Shown: positions 15,359 through 22,741 of the stretch, piece by piece
How positions within the stretch are numbered: position 1 is the first letter of the stretch
How the letters are laid out: every line of letters starts with the position of its first letter
Assembly: GCF_015207105.1 (NCBI RefSeq)
Contig: NZ_JADEXO010000055.1
Coordinates: 1-37,407, forward strand
Direction: 5' to 3'
Source of the DNA: a cf. Phormidesmis sp. LEGE 11477
GTDB lineage: Bacteria > Cyanobacteriota > Cyanobacteriia > Phormidesmidales > Phormidesmidaceae
DNA: 37,407 nt
Notes under the pieces: model-generated
The model's database searches: none
Told to the model about the DNA's origin: nothing
Seen by the model: the letters and a program-made list of their open reading frames with translations, nothing else
Translations under genes and position numbers: made by a program

Positions 15359-16955
15359 CAGCAGTCTCCTGAGCAGCTTTCTTAGCAGTTTTTTGAGCAC
15401 TTTTTTGGGCGTTTTTTTGGGCCGCAGTCCGCTTTGTTTTTGTTCTTTTATCTGCTTTTGCTTTTTTGGCCGCAGTCTTTTTTGAGGATGTTCTTCTGCG
15501 AGGTTTCTTTCTAGACCCGTGCTTTTCGTAGACTTTCTCAGCCTCTTCTTTAGCTTCGGGTGTCTTTTTAATCGCCCAAAGCCTCGACTTGGCCTGAGCT
15601 GCGGCTTCTTTGTGCTCCACAATTGGCGACGGATACGAGAGTTCTATGTCTGATAGCCACGGCGTCTGCAGAACTTTATCAGGCAGCGTAGCCAGTTCTG
15701 GAACCCACTGCCGGGTGAAAAGACCTTCTGGATCTTGGTCTATCCCCTGCTTGATAGGTGAGTAGATACGGATGGCATTAATACCTGTAACGCCTGACTG
15801 CATCTGAGATTGAGGCCAGTGAATGCCAGGTTCATAGTCAGTGAAAAGTCTTGCTAGAACGTCGCCACTTTTTTGCCAGGGTAGCCACAGATCGTAGCTA
15901 GCAAAGCTCATCAGCATCGCCCGCATTCGGAAGTTTATCCAGCCAGTCGCGCGCAAGTAGCGCATACAGGCATCTACAAACGGGTAGCCAGTTTGACCCG
16001 CTGCAAACGCTTTTAGCTTAGCGATATCGTCTCCGTCATCTCGGATGCCTGTGTAAGCTCTTGCCATCGGCAGCCATTCAAGTTCGGGCTCTAGCTCTAG
16101 CTTTTGAGTGAAATGACAGTGCCAGTGCAAACGACCCACAAAAGAAGAGAGCGACCCGGCCCAGGTACCCTTTTCCGCTTTGGGCATGGCAGCGACCTCT
16201 GCAATTCTCTTTTGAGTGGCCTGATAGGTTTCGCGCATAGAGATTGTACCGTAGGCCAGATATGGAGAAAGTCTAGAGCAGCCGCTCTCACCCGTGACGG
16301 GCGAAGACATGTCGGTACGGTACTTCTCGCCGCGCTCGTACAAAAAGCTGTTGAGAACTTTGAGCCCAGCGTTTCGACCGGGCGGTTGTAGTGTGGTGAT
16401 GCCATCTTGCTCTAGCCCTAGTGCTTCAGGCGATGGCATAGTTTTATTCTCAGAATGCTCCACAAAGGAAATGTCTTTTGGTAGCGACACCATAGGCTCT
16501 GCCATCAGCGCGTCCCACTGCTTAGCCCAATTATCGCGGTCTATCTTAGAGCCTCGCCATACGCCAAACTGCAGCGGTTCATGAAAAGCTACCCCAGCTT
16601 GCCGGCACCAGTTTCTAACTGCTTTGTCTCGTTGAAATGTCCAGTCATTACCCGTTTCCTGGTGTGACCAAAGTTCAATATCACCGTATGTTTTTTGGAG
16701 CGATTTCAATATCTCTACAACATCACCAGAAGCGATCGCCACCGACGCTCCCAGCGCTTTCAATGCCTCGATCGTTTCTTCTACACAGCCCCTTAGAAAC
16801 AAATACTGTCGATAGCTGGTATCTTTTAGTGCCCAGTAGTCTGGCTCGACGACATAGAGTGGTAAGATCGGCCCCTTTTGCGAGGCATACATCAAACAGC
16901 GGTGGTCTGACAGTCGAAAGTCTTTTTTGAACCATACCACTTGTACAGTGCTCAT
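15348..16955 (-). CDS. Photolyase/cryptochrome family flavoprotein with histone-H1-like basic C-terminal tail
   Basis: 535 residues from ATG 16955 (MSTVQVVWFKKDFRLSDH, the usual photolyase N terminus; the frame is open 25 codons further upstream). The alpha/beta antenna domain covers about 1-130 and the FAD domain about 200-445, with SSPVTGESGCSRLSPYLAYG, WAGSLSSFVGRLHWHCHF, MRYLRATGWINFRMRAML and DYEPGIHWPQSQMQSG. The core ends at the normal SPIVEHKEA (443-450). Residues about 463-535 are a tail rich in Lys, Arg, Ala and Thr, like histone H1 or other DNA-compacting tails. The tail may raise DNA affinity; that is inferred. Whether the protein repairs CPDs or (6-4) lesions, or acts as a cryptochrome, cannot be told. 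The 3' end overlaps the class II photolyase start by 11 bp. Confidence 0.9.
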   Translation of the reverse strand: MSTVQVVWFKKDFRLSDHRCLMYASQKGPILPLYVVEPDYWALKDTSYRQYLFLRGCVEETIEALKALGASVAIASGDVVEILKSLQKTYGDIELWSHQETGNDWTFQRDKAVRNWCRQAGVAFHEPLQFGVWRGSKIDRDNWAKQWDALMAEPMVSLPKDISFVEHSENKTMPSPEALGLEQDGITTLQPPGRNAGLKVLNSFLYERGEKYRTDMSSPVTGESGCSRLSPYLAYGTISMRETYQATQKRIAEVAAMPKAEKGTWAGSLSSFVGRLHWHCHFTQKLELEPELEWLPMARAYTGIRDDGDDIAKLKAFAAGQTGYPFVDACMRYLRATGWINFRMRAMLMSFASYDLWLPWQKSGDVLARLFTDYEPGIHWPQSQMQSGVTGINAIRIYSPIKQGIDQDPEGLFTRQWVPELATLPDKVLQTPWLSDIELSYPSPIVEHKEAAAQAKSRLWAIKKTPEAKEEAEKVYEKHGSRKKPRRRTSSKKTAAKKAKADKRTKTKRTAAQKNAQKSAQKTAKKAAQETADVS

Positions 16956-17353
16956 TAATTGCTGGGCGCTAACGGCTAAGATCTGATCAAAATGGCACTG
17001 CTGAACTAAAAAGTAAATACTTAGAGTCAAACAGAACCACCTTTCAACTCTAAGAAAGTCTTAGTACATACACATCATCCTTCTGACGTGGTTTAGCGAT
17101 AGGCAAAAAGCTGAGCCGCGATAGATCGCCATGTGCCGACGATACTTAGTAGGAGTGATGCGATCGCAAACGACAGTATCAACACAGCCATACTGTTAAA
17201 CAGCATTAGGTAGCTCAGGTAATTTTCTTGCGGGTCTAGCAATATAGAAATTATTGCAACAGTTGAGTTCTATAGGTAGGAATGATTGAACAGAGCGGCT
17301 AGTACCTGAGAATAAGTGGGTAAGGTAGAACAGCTATACAGCCTAATGAAGCG
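16956..17353. promoter_or_regulatory. Divergent intergenic region between photolyase and GIY-YIG genes
   Basis: 398 bp separating a minus-strand operon from a plus-strand gene, so it should hold both promoters. It contains one HIP1 site and a 37-codon hydrophobic ORF on the minus strand (17093-17206). No clear promoter hexamers were recognised. Confidence 0.4.
17093..17206 (-). CDS. Possible 37-residue single-helix membrane protein
   Basis: ATG 17206 to TAA 17093 encodes a peptide with one hydrophobic stretch (AVLILSFAIASLLLSIVG, residues about 7-24) and a positively charged C-terminal end (WRSIAAQLFAYR), consistent with a single transmembrane helix. There is no good ribosome binding site, and I do not recognise the sequence as a known photosystem or NDH small subunit. 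It lies about 140 bp upstream of the photolyase operon on the same strand. It may be chance; conservation would decide. Confidence 0.3.
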   Translation of the reverse strand: MLFNSMAVLILSFAIASLLLSIVGTWRSIAAQLFAYR

Positions 17354-18289
17354 GTGCTCCAAGAATTTTTCACCTTACCGAACCTGAAACTGTCAGAGAG
17401 AAATCAGCTACCTGAGCGTTCTGCCATCTACTTCGCCGTGTCTTGTTCGCAGGTGCTCTACGTTGGTTTGGCTACCAATATAAAACGGCGCTGGCAAAAT
17501 CACCACCGATACAAACAGCTCGAACTAATAGATAGAAAAGCTGATGTTACGCTGTTTTGGCTGACCTGCCCTCAGCACCAACTACAGGAGCTAGAGCGTC
17601 AATACATCGAGTACTACTGTCCTACGCTCAATCAAACAAAGCTGCCGAACCGACCACTTATCCCTAGCTCCCAAATGCTATCGCGATCGCTAAAGAAGTT
17701 GAACAGCCGACTGCTGGGGTTTGGTGTCTGCCCTGCTCAAGATCACGGTCTTACCGTACTGCTCGTGGCGTATTTAGCAAGCCACCAAGAACTGCGACTA
17801 GCAACGACTTCGGTTCGTAGAACCCTAAAGGCTATCTCTAACAAACCGGATAGTTTATTTCGATGGACAGAAACGACTCGACGCAAGACCGGAGCACATT
17901 GGCGCACCCGATGCAACGGTATCGAGGTTCGTCTGTTCCCCTGGTCCGAAGAACGCATCATGCACAATCCCAGCATGTACGAGGTTATGAGCGGGCCGCT
18001 CTTTGGAACACGACGCTCGATTCCTATGGCTGAATACAAGGATATGCGACAGCAGGTGAAGGAAATGCCTTTCACAGAAAGACTAGAACTAGCTCGACGC
18101 TCAAAGATCGGACTGCAACTGTTTCCTTTAGAGTGCGGCGCACACTTTGTCAGCATTCACCAGGTCGACATCCTCTGTCTAACTGAACAGCAGCTACGAG
18201 AACTATTCTCAAAGCGTTCTTTCCTGAGAAAGTACTATCCGACGATCCAGGCTATCAAACACGACCCGCTGCCAGTGCTCCAGTTCTGA
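17354..18289 (+). CDS. GIY-YIG nuclease-domain protein
   Basis: 311 residues from GTG 17354; the upstream ATG at 17346 is out of frame. The first about 95 residues form a GIY-YIG fold: AIYF (24-27) and LYVG (35-38) in place of the name motifs, Arg45 in NIKRRW, and ELERQYIEYYCPTLN (79-93) carrying the Glu and the P-x-x-N end. The other about 215 residues have no domain I recognise, although the ends are protein-like. Cyanobacteria have several such proteins, often unlinked to homing introns. It may be a DNA endonuclease, but whether it is active and on what is unknown. It lies at the edge of a decayed region. Confidence 0.75.
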   Translation: MLQEFFTLPNLKLSERNQLPERSAIYFAVSCSQVLYVGLATNIKRRWQNHHRYKQLELIDRKADVTLFWLTCPQHQLQELERQYIEYYCPTLNQTKLPNRPLIPSSQMLSRSLKKLNSRLLGFGVCPAQDHGLTVLLVAYLASHQELRLATTSVRRTLKAISNKPDSLFRWTETTRRKTGAHWRTRCNGIEVRLFPWSEERIMHNPSMYEVMSGPLFGTRRSIPMAEYKDMRQQVKEMPFTERLELARRSKIGLQLFPLECGAHFVSIHQVDILCLTEQQLRELFSKRSFLRKYYPTIQAIKHDPLPVLQF

Positions 18290-18310
18290 CGCTACTTGCA
18301 GTCGCAATAG

Positions 18311-18886
18311 CCTGCTGAATGTCTGCTTACAAATGCGATCGCTGTTACGTACACAATTAATACGCTATTCGATGCAGGCGTGATTGCTCCGGGTACTGGT
18401 TTCTTTCTTAACAACGAGATGGATGACTTCACCGCTAAAGCCGATGTTGCCAATACTTATGGTTTAGTTCAAAGCGAGGCTAATAGTATCGAACCTGGTA
18501 AACAACCGCTCAGCTCTATGGCACCGACTATCCTTGTGGACGCTAATCAAGACGTATATCTTGTAACGGGTAGTCCAGGTGGCTCAACTATACCTACAAC
18601 AGTCTTCCAAATAGTCAGTAATCTAGTAGATTTTGAAATGGAACTAACGAATGCTGTAAACCAGCCGCGCATTCACTATCAAGGTTCTCCTAATATTATT
18701 CTTACCGAACCATTTGCTCTGCCTGCAGACTCATACGTCGGATTGTGGGACTACGGCTACCGTGTTGCTCCATTCATCAACTGGGGAGCTGCTATGTCTA
18801 TCGGACGAGAGGATGGGAGACTACAACCCGTAAAAGATAGACGCAGACCGCAAGGAGAAGCTAGAGCGATCGCAGACGAACCATGA
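18311..18886 (+). pseudogene. Gamma-glutamyltransferase, C-terminal fragment
   Basis: The frame is open from the TAG at 18308 to TGA-like stop at 18886; homology starts around 18329 (NAIAVTYTINTLFDAG) and includes APGTGFFLNNEMDDF, EANSIEPGKQPLSSM and TGSPGGSTIPTTVFQIV, which are hallmarks of the small subunit of gamma-glutamyltransferase. The large subunit and the catalytic Thr, which normally sits just upstream in the T-H-x-S-V-V-D stretch, are absent, so the enzyme cannot mature or act. The C terminus (GREDGRLQPVKDRRRPQGEA) appears complete. A GTG at 18380 could in principle start a 168-residue product, but this is most likely a 5'-deleted relic. Confidence 0.85.
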
Positions 18887-19016
18887 AACGGATCTCGTCA
18901 GTGAGGCTTCATCCCATCACGCCAGCAGGCGGCTAGATACATTACAATTGTTCTTATCGGCTTACGGTATATCGAAGTCTGCCCTAGTCAAACTATCGGG
19001 TCACTAAAATTCGGAG

Positions 19017-19314
19017 TCAGTCCCACCAAAAAGACCAACGGTTAGAATCTATCAAGTCGACTGCTCTATCAGCAATAACGTCCACAACATCAGAGCAATA
19101 ATAGTGATGTTCCCAGGCTAGCTAGATAGCTTGTGCCCTAGTGGTGGGCGGCTGGCGGACTGTAGCCTCGATATATTCAGATGTCGCATTACGATGTAGT
19201 GAGAAACCACGCTTCGGCAGCCGGATCGCCACAGACTATAAACCGAGTTTTTTGACCAATAGATGAGATAGCTCTTTCAATGGCCTCATTCCCTGGGACT
19301 GTAATAAATTTCAT
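19017..19314 (-). pseudogene. Possible broken small gene downstream of the speA 3'-end relic
   Basis: ATG 19314 opens a 41-codon frame (begins MKFITVPGNEAIERAIS, includes RFIVCGDPAAEAWF) closed by TAA at 19189. Shifting one base, coding-like sequence seems to continue (ATSEYIEATVRQPP, then after a TAG, HHYYCSDVVDVIADRAVDL) down to a TGA at 19017. I do not recognise the family. The start lies 5 bp after the relic speA stop, which suggests that it once followed an arginine decarboxylase gene directly. The evidence is compositional only; it could be chance open sequence. Confidence 0.3.
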
Positions 19315-19318
19315 TTTT

Positions 19319-19405
19319 CTAAGATTCAGTGAAATAGATATAGCGATCCATTCCTACTTTGTAGTTGTCTATTAGTTTTCGGGCTTCTATGGTAATTTTG
19401 CCCTG
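19319..19405 (-). pseudogene. Duplicated 3' end of arginine decarboxylase (speA), 28 codons plus stop
   Basis: Read on the minus strand from 19405, the frame gives QGKITIEARKLIDNYK and continues to RYIYFTES and a TAG. The intact speA ends QGQITIEEARKLMDNYK ... RYTYLTES. The two differ by one deleted codon and a few substitutions, and the DNA can be aligned over about 90 bp (19319-19412 against 19670-19765). This is a decayed second copy of the gene end, lying beyond the hicB-like gene. It is either the displaced original 3' end after insertion of a cassette or the remnant of a second speA. Confidence 0.85.
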
Positions 19406-19440
19406 ATACCTCAAATTCCTACTCTTGTTAAAGAAACAAT

Positions 19441-19647
19441 CTATGCAGCAGTAGTTTTAGGCTTAGGCAAAGGAATATCATCTTCTTCTAGTAGAAGTTG
19501 TAAAACCTCGGTGCCATTTCTAGCTGCTTCTTCATAGCTATCACCGTGTGTGCGATAGGTTTGTTCTGGGAAGTCAGGAAAATGTACTAGGTAACAGCCA
19601 TCTTCATCTGACCAAACAATTGTCATTGGGTATCGAAACGCATTCAT
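19441..19647 (-). CDS. HicB-like antitoxin-fold protein (orphan)
   Basis: 68 residues from ATG 19647. The pattern YPMTIVWSDEDGCYLVHFPDFPE, then GDSYEEAARNGTEVLQLLLE, is typical of the HicB partial RNase-H-like fold. HicB usually neutralises the HicA mRNA interferase encoded next to it, but no HicA-like frame exists on either side (19670 onwards is speA; 19319-19405 is relic), and this short form lacks the C-terminal DNA-binding domain of many HicB proteins. It starts 22 bp after the speA stop and may be read through from it. It is flanked by two copies of the speA 3' end. Fold assignment is good; function without a toxin is uncertain. Confidence 0.8.
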   Translation of the reverse strand: MNAFRYPMTIVWSDEDGCYLVHFPDFPEQTYRTHGDSYEEAARNGTEVLQLLLEEDDIPLPKPKTTAA

Positions 19648-19669
19648 GGTTTTTGGGTTCAGTGAGTCT

Positions 19670-21709
19670 TCAAGATTCGGTGAGATAGGTATATCGATCC
19701 ATGCCTGCTTTGTAGTTGTCCATGAGTTTGCGAGCTTCTTCTATAGTTATTTGCCCCTGATTCAGCGCCTGTTCAGAGCGACGGCGAATCTGTTCAATCA
19801 TGTCTTTGGGGTTATATTGCACCTGTTGCAGCACTTCGTCGGTGGTGTTGCCGCGTACGACGTGCTCGATGGTGTAGCCCTGCTGGGTCTTGGCTTTTGA
19901 CGCTAGGTGAATATGAACGGTGTTGATGTTGCCAAACAGATTGTGAAGGTTGCCCAGGGTTTCTTGGTATGCGCCGACTAGAAACATCCCCAGATAGTAG
20001 GGCTCATCGGCCCTGACTGGGTGAAGTTCTAAGATTTCTTTGACGCCTTTTTGGCTGATGAAGCGATCGATTTTGCCATCGCTGTCGCAGGTGAGATCGG
20101 CTAGGGTGGCGCGCTTGGTCGGTTCTTCGTTAAGTCGGTGGATCGGTAGGATGGGGAAGAGCTGACCGATCGCCCATGAGTCTAAGGCGGCTTTGAAAAG
20201 AGAGAGATTCAGATAGTAGATAGAGGCCATGCTTTTCTCAAGGTGCTCTAGCTCTTCTGGAACATAGTCTTGCTGTTGCAGTAGCACCGCCACTTTCTTG
20301 CAGCAGCCCCAGTAGAGTCTTTCGACGCGGGCACGTTCGGCTAGGCGCAGATAGTTGAGATTGAACAAGCTAGCGGCTTCTTTCTTGAATTGAACGGCGT
20401 CGTTGAAAGCTTCTTGATAGTTGTCGGCGCTGACGGTGGTGTACACATCCCAAAGTTCGCGAATCAGGTTGTGTTCGCCGTCTTGATAAGGGGTGGGGTC
20501 TTCGGGAATGGCTTCGCTGGTGCCCAGGATATCGAATATGAGTACGGATTGATGAGAGGCGATCGCGCGTCCACTTTCACTGACCAAAGTCGGCATCGGT
20601 ATGTTCCTAGCTACGCAGGCATCCTTCACATGGGCCACCACGTCGTTTGCATAGTTTTGAATGCTGTAATTCTTCGAACCCTGCGAGCTAGTTTTAGAGC
20701 CGTCATAGTCTACGCCTAGACCGCCGCCCACGTCGAGATAGCCCATCGGCGCACCGAGGCTGACTAGCTCTACATAGATCTGACAGGCTTCACGCATCGC
20801 TTCTTTGATCACGCTGATCGCATTTACCTGTGAGCCAATGTGAAAGTGCAAAAGCTGCAAGCTCTCTAGCATGTCGGCTGCTTTGAGCTTTTCGACCACG
20901 GTGATAATTTCGGGAATAGTCAAGCCAAATTTCGCCCGGTCGCCGGCGCTCGTTCCCCAGCGGCCTGAGCCTTTCGCGGCGAGCTTGGCCCGTACGCCTA
21001 GGTTGGGCTGAATGCCGAGGCGCTTTGCCGTCGCGATCGCTACATCGACCTCTTCTACCTGCTCTAAGACGATGATCGGCTTTTGTCCTAGGCGCTGGCC
21101 CAGCATCGCCGTTTCAATATAAGACTCGTCTTTGTAGCCGTTGCAGATAATTAGCGCACCTGGCGTATGTAGGCTGGCTAGGGCGATCATCAGCTCAGGC
21201 TTGGTCCCCGCTTCTAGGCCAAACTGAAAGGCTTTACCAAAGCGCACCAGATCTTCGACGATGTGGCGCTGTTGATTGCACTTAACCGGGAAAACGCCCT
21301 GATAGACACCCTCATAGCTATAGCGGGCGATCGCCTTCGCAAAGCAAGCATTAATCCGCTCTAGCCGATCTTCGAGGATCTGCGAGAATCGGATCAGCAC
21401 AGGCAGCTGAAAATCCCTTTGCTTGAGCCCTTCTACCAGCTTTTTGAGATCCAAAGAGCCACCGCGATCGCCTCTAGGAGAGACAGTGATATTGCCTCTG
21501 GCATTGATCGAAAAATACGGCTCGCCCCACCCTTTGATTCGATAGAGTTCTTCACTCTCTTCGATTGTCCAGCGCGGCGCGGCGGCTGACGTCTCTAGAA
21601 GTGCTTCGCCGGTTTGCTGATCGGTCTGCCGGTCGGCATGGCGTCTAGCGCTCGATTCGGCATCGACGTTAGCATTCAAATCGGCAGCGGGGCTATGGGT
21701 TAGGCTCAC
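19670..21709 (-). CDS. speA: Biosynthetic arginine decarboxylase
   Basis: 679 residues from GTG 21709, preceded by GAGGGAG about 11 nt upstream. SpeA is a PLP enzyme that converts arginine to agmatine and CO2, the first step of polyamine synthesis in cyanobacteria. PLP Lys143 lies in GVFPVKCNQQ; other family segments are HFHIGSQ, LDVGGGLGVDYDGS, SESGRAIASHQ and the C-terminal half with GAYQETLGNLHNLFG. The first about 45 residues (Ala/Gln/Thr-rich) are an extension over bacterial enzymes of about 630-660 residues. There is no internal Met before residue 150, supporting the GTG start. The last 28 codons are duplicated downstream beyond the hicB-like gene. Confidence 0.95.
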   Translation of the reverse strand: MSLTHSPAADLNANVDAESSARRHADRQTDQQTGEALLETSAAAPRWTIEESEELYRIKGWGEPYFSINARGNITVSPRGDRGGSLDLKKLVEGLKQRDFQLPVLIRFSQILEDRLERINACFAKAIARYSYEGVYQGVFPVKCNQQRHIVEDLVRFGKAFQFGLEAGTKPELMIALASLHTPGALIICNGYKDESYIETAMLGQRLGQKPIIVLEQVEEVDVAIATAKRLGIQPNLGVRAKLAAKGSGRWGTSAGDRAKFGLTIPEIITVVEKLKAADMLESLQLLHFHIGSQVNAISVIKEAMREACQIYVELVSLGAPMGYLDVGGGLGVDYDGSKTSSQGSKNYSIQNYANDVVAHVKDACVARNIPMPTLVSESGRAIASHQSVLIFDILGTSEAIPEDPTPYQDGEHNLIRELWDVYTTVSADNYQEAFNDAVQFKKEAASLFNLNYLRLAERARVERLYWGCCKKVAVLLQQQDYVPEELEHLEKSMASIYYLNLSLFKAALDSWAIGQLFPILPIHRLNEEPTKRATLADLTCDSDGKIDRFISQKGVKEILELHPVRADEPYYLGMFLVGAYQETLGNLHNLFGNINTVHIHLASKAKTQQGYTIEHVVRGNTTDEVLQQVQYNPKDMIEQIRRRSEQALNQGQITIEEARKLMDNYKAGMDRYTYLTES

Positions 21710-21991
21710 AGAAACAGGATCTCCCTCAAACTTTTTTCTAGGCGTGCGGCTGTTGTCAAATATGGTATCTGTTTAAGTCTCAAGATAATTCATAGATTCA
21801 TTGAGCGCGGTATAAATGTGAAAACTAAGTCTTGTATTTCCACGGATCTTTTCACCTTTTGAGCACAAAATCACTCGCTTCAACTGATTTTTGTATTATT
21901 GTCAAAATCTCTATCCGCTACGCTTTGTCTTCTGCGTAGTTCTGTTAGAGACCCGTGCATAAAGTGCCTCTACCCCAGTCAAACAAAACTC
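21710..21991. promoter_or_regulatory. Divergent promoter region of speA and a membrane-protein gene
   Basis: 282 bp, AT-rich, between oppositely oriented genes. It should contain both promoters, but no clear consensus pair was found. An in-frame TTG at 21899 would extend the plus-strand gene into this region, giving a Cys/Arg-rich, unlikely N terminus. Confidence 0.4.
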
Positions 21992-22741
21992 ATGACTCCC
22001 TCTACTCGTGCTCCTTCTAAGCGGGCGCTGGCTCAGCGTGTCACTGCTACTCGCTCGATTGCGGTTCGCGTCGTAGAAGAACTTTTCAGACCCAGTCAAC
22101 CCTATCCTAAAAAGCGACGAGCCCGAATTGATCTGGCTGCTGTGCTGATCAAGACATTTAGCGCCGATGCCTCTATCCTATTGGCTAGCTGGCTACTCAG
22201 TTCGATCGCTAACTGGGCTATCAGCGCGTTAGCTACCAGTGTTCCTTACCGGCAGGCGGCTCTACTGTTGCCGTCTCAGGGGCTGATCGCTATCTTTTGC
22301 TTTGCCTTGCCCAGTGCGTGGCTGGCCGCTGATATGGCCAAGGCATTTAGCTATCCGCAGGCGCTGCCGTTTGCTGGCCTCTCGTCCGTATGCAAGAAGG
22401 TATATGAGGCGCGGCTGTACTGGCTGCTGCTGACGTTTTGCTGGGCTGCTAGCCTGCTCCTGCTGTGCTGGATAGCCACAGGGATGCTGTTAGTCTCGAA
22501 GCTCATTCTATCGACGGTGTTGGCGATCGCCCTCCACAGACTCAATCAAAAGCGGCTCTCCCGCCCTCGCAGCATAATCGCCTCTGGCTTAATATTCTTG
22601 AGCTTAATGACGTTCACTCAAGTAGCGATCACCGCACGATTGACTTTGCGACTGATCGAACAAAAAAACATACCGACTGGTCTATCCAACCGCTGGGGGT
22701 TAGAGACGCCTAGAGAATTTCCCCCGGATGACAATATCTAG
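21992..22741 (+). CDS. Multi-pass membrane protein of unknown function
   Basis: 249 residues from ATG 21992. The N-terminal about 50 residues are basic (KKRRARID at 40-47). Hydrophobic segments follow at about 60-82, 92-112, 143-165, 168-182 and 195-215, so four or five transmembrane helices are likely. The last 35 residues are polar (NRWGLETPREFPPDDN). I recognise no family motif. It converges on the Hsp70-like gene, and the two share a CTAG (22738-22741) that holds both stop codons. Confidence 0.7.
   Translation: MTPSTRAPSKRALAQRVTATRSIAVRVVEELFRPSQPYPKKRRARIDLAAVLIKTFSADASILLASWLLSSIANWAISALATSVPYRQAALLLPSQGLIAIFCFALPSAWLAADMAKAFSYPQALPFAGLSSVCKKVYEARLYWLLLTFCWAASLLLLCWIATGMLLVSKLILSTVLAIALHRLNQKRLSRPRSIIASGLIFLSLMTFTQVAITARLTLRLIEQKNIPTGLSNRWGLETPREFPPDDNI

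Larger units (their letters stand above)
18887..19440. other. Decayed intergenic stretch between GGT relic and hicB-like gene
   Basis: About 550 bp without an intact recognisable gene. It contains remnants on the minus strand: a short possible gene remnant (19017-19314) and a duplicated 3' end of the arginine decarboxylase gene (19319-19405). The part nearest the GGT relic (18887-19016) shows nothing recognisable. Confidence 0.6.

Noticed and set aside
15359-15622. Lys/Arg-rich 88-codon N-terminal extension of the class II photolyase frame, overlapping the upstream gene's tail
   Set aside because: Both frames look basic because the DNA is an A-rich repeat on that strand; the conserved protein starts at ATG 15358. 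True dual coding cannot be excluded but has no support.
19441-19647. A complete HicAB toxin-antitoxin pair
   Set aside because: No HicA-like frame was found on either side of the HicB-like gene on either strand.
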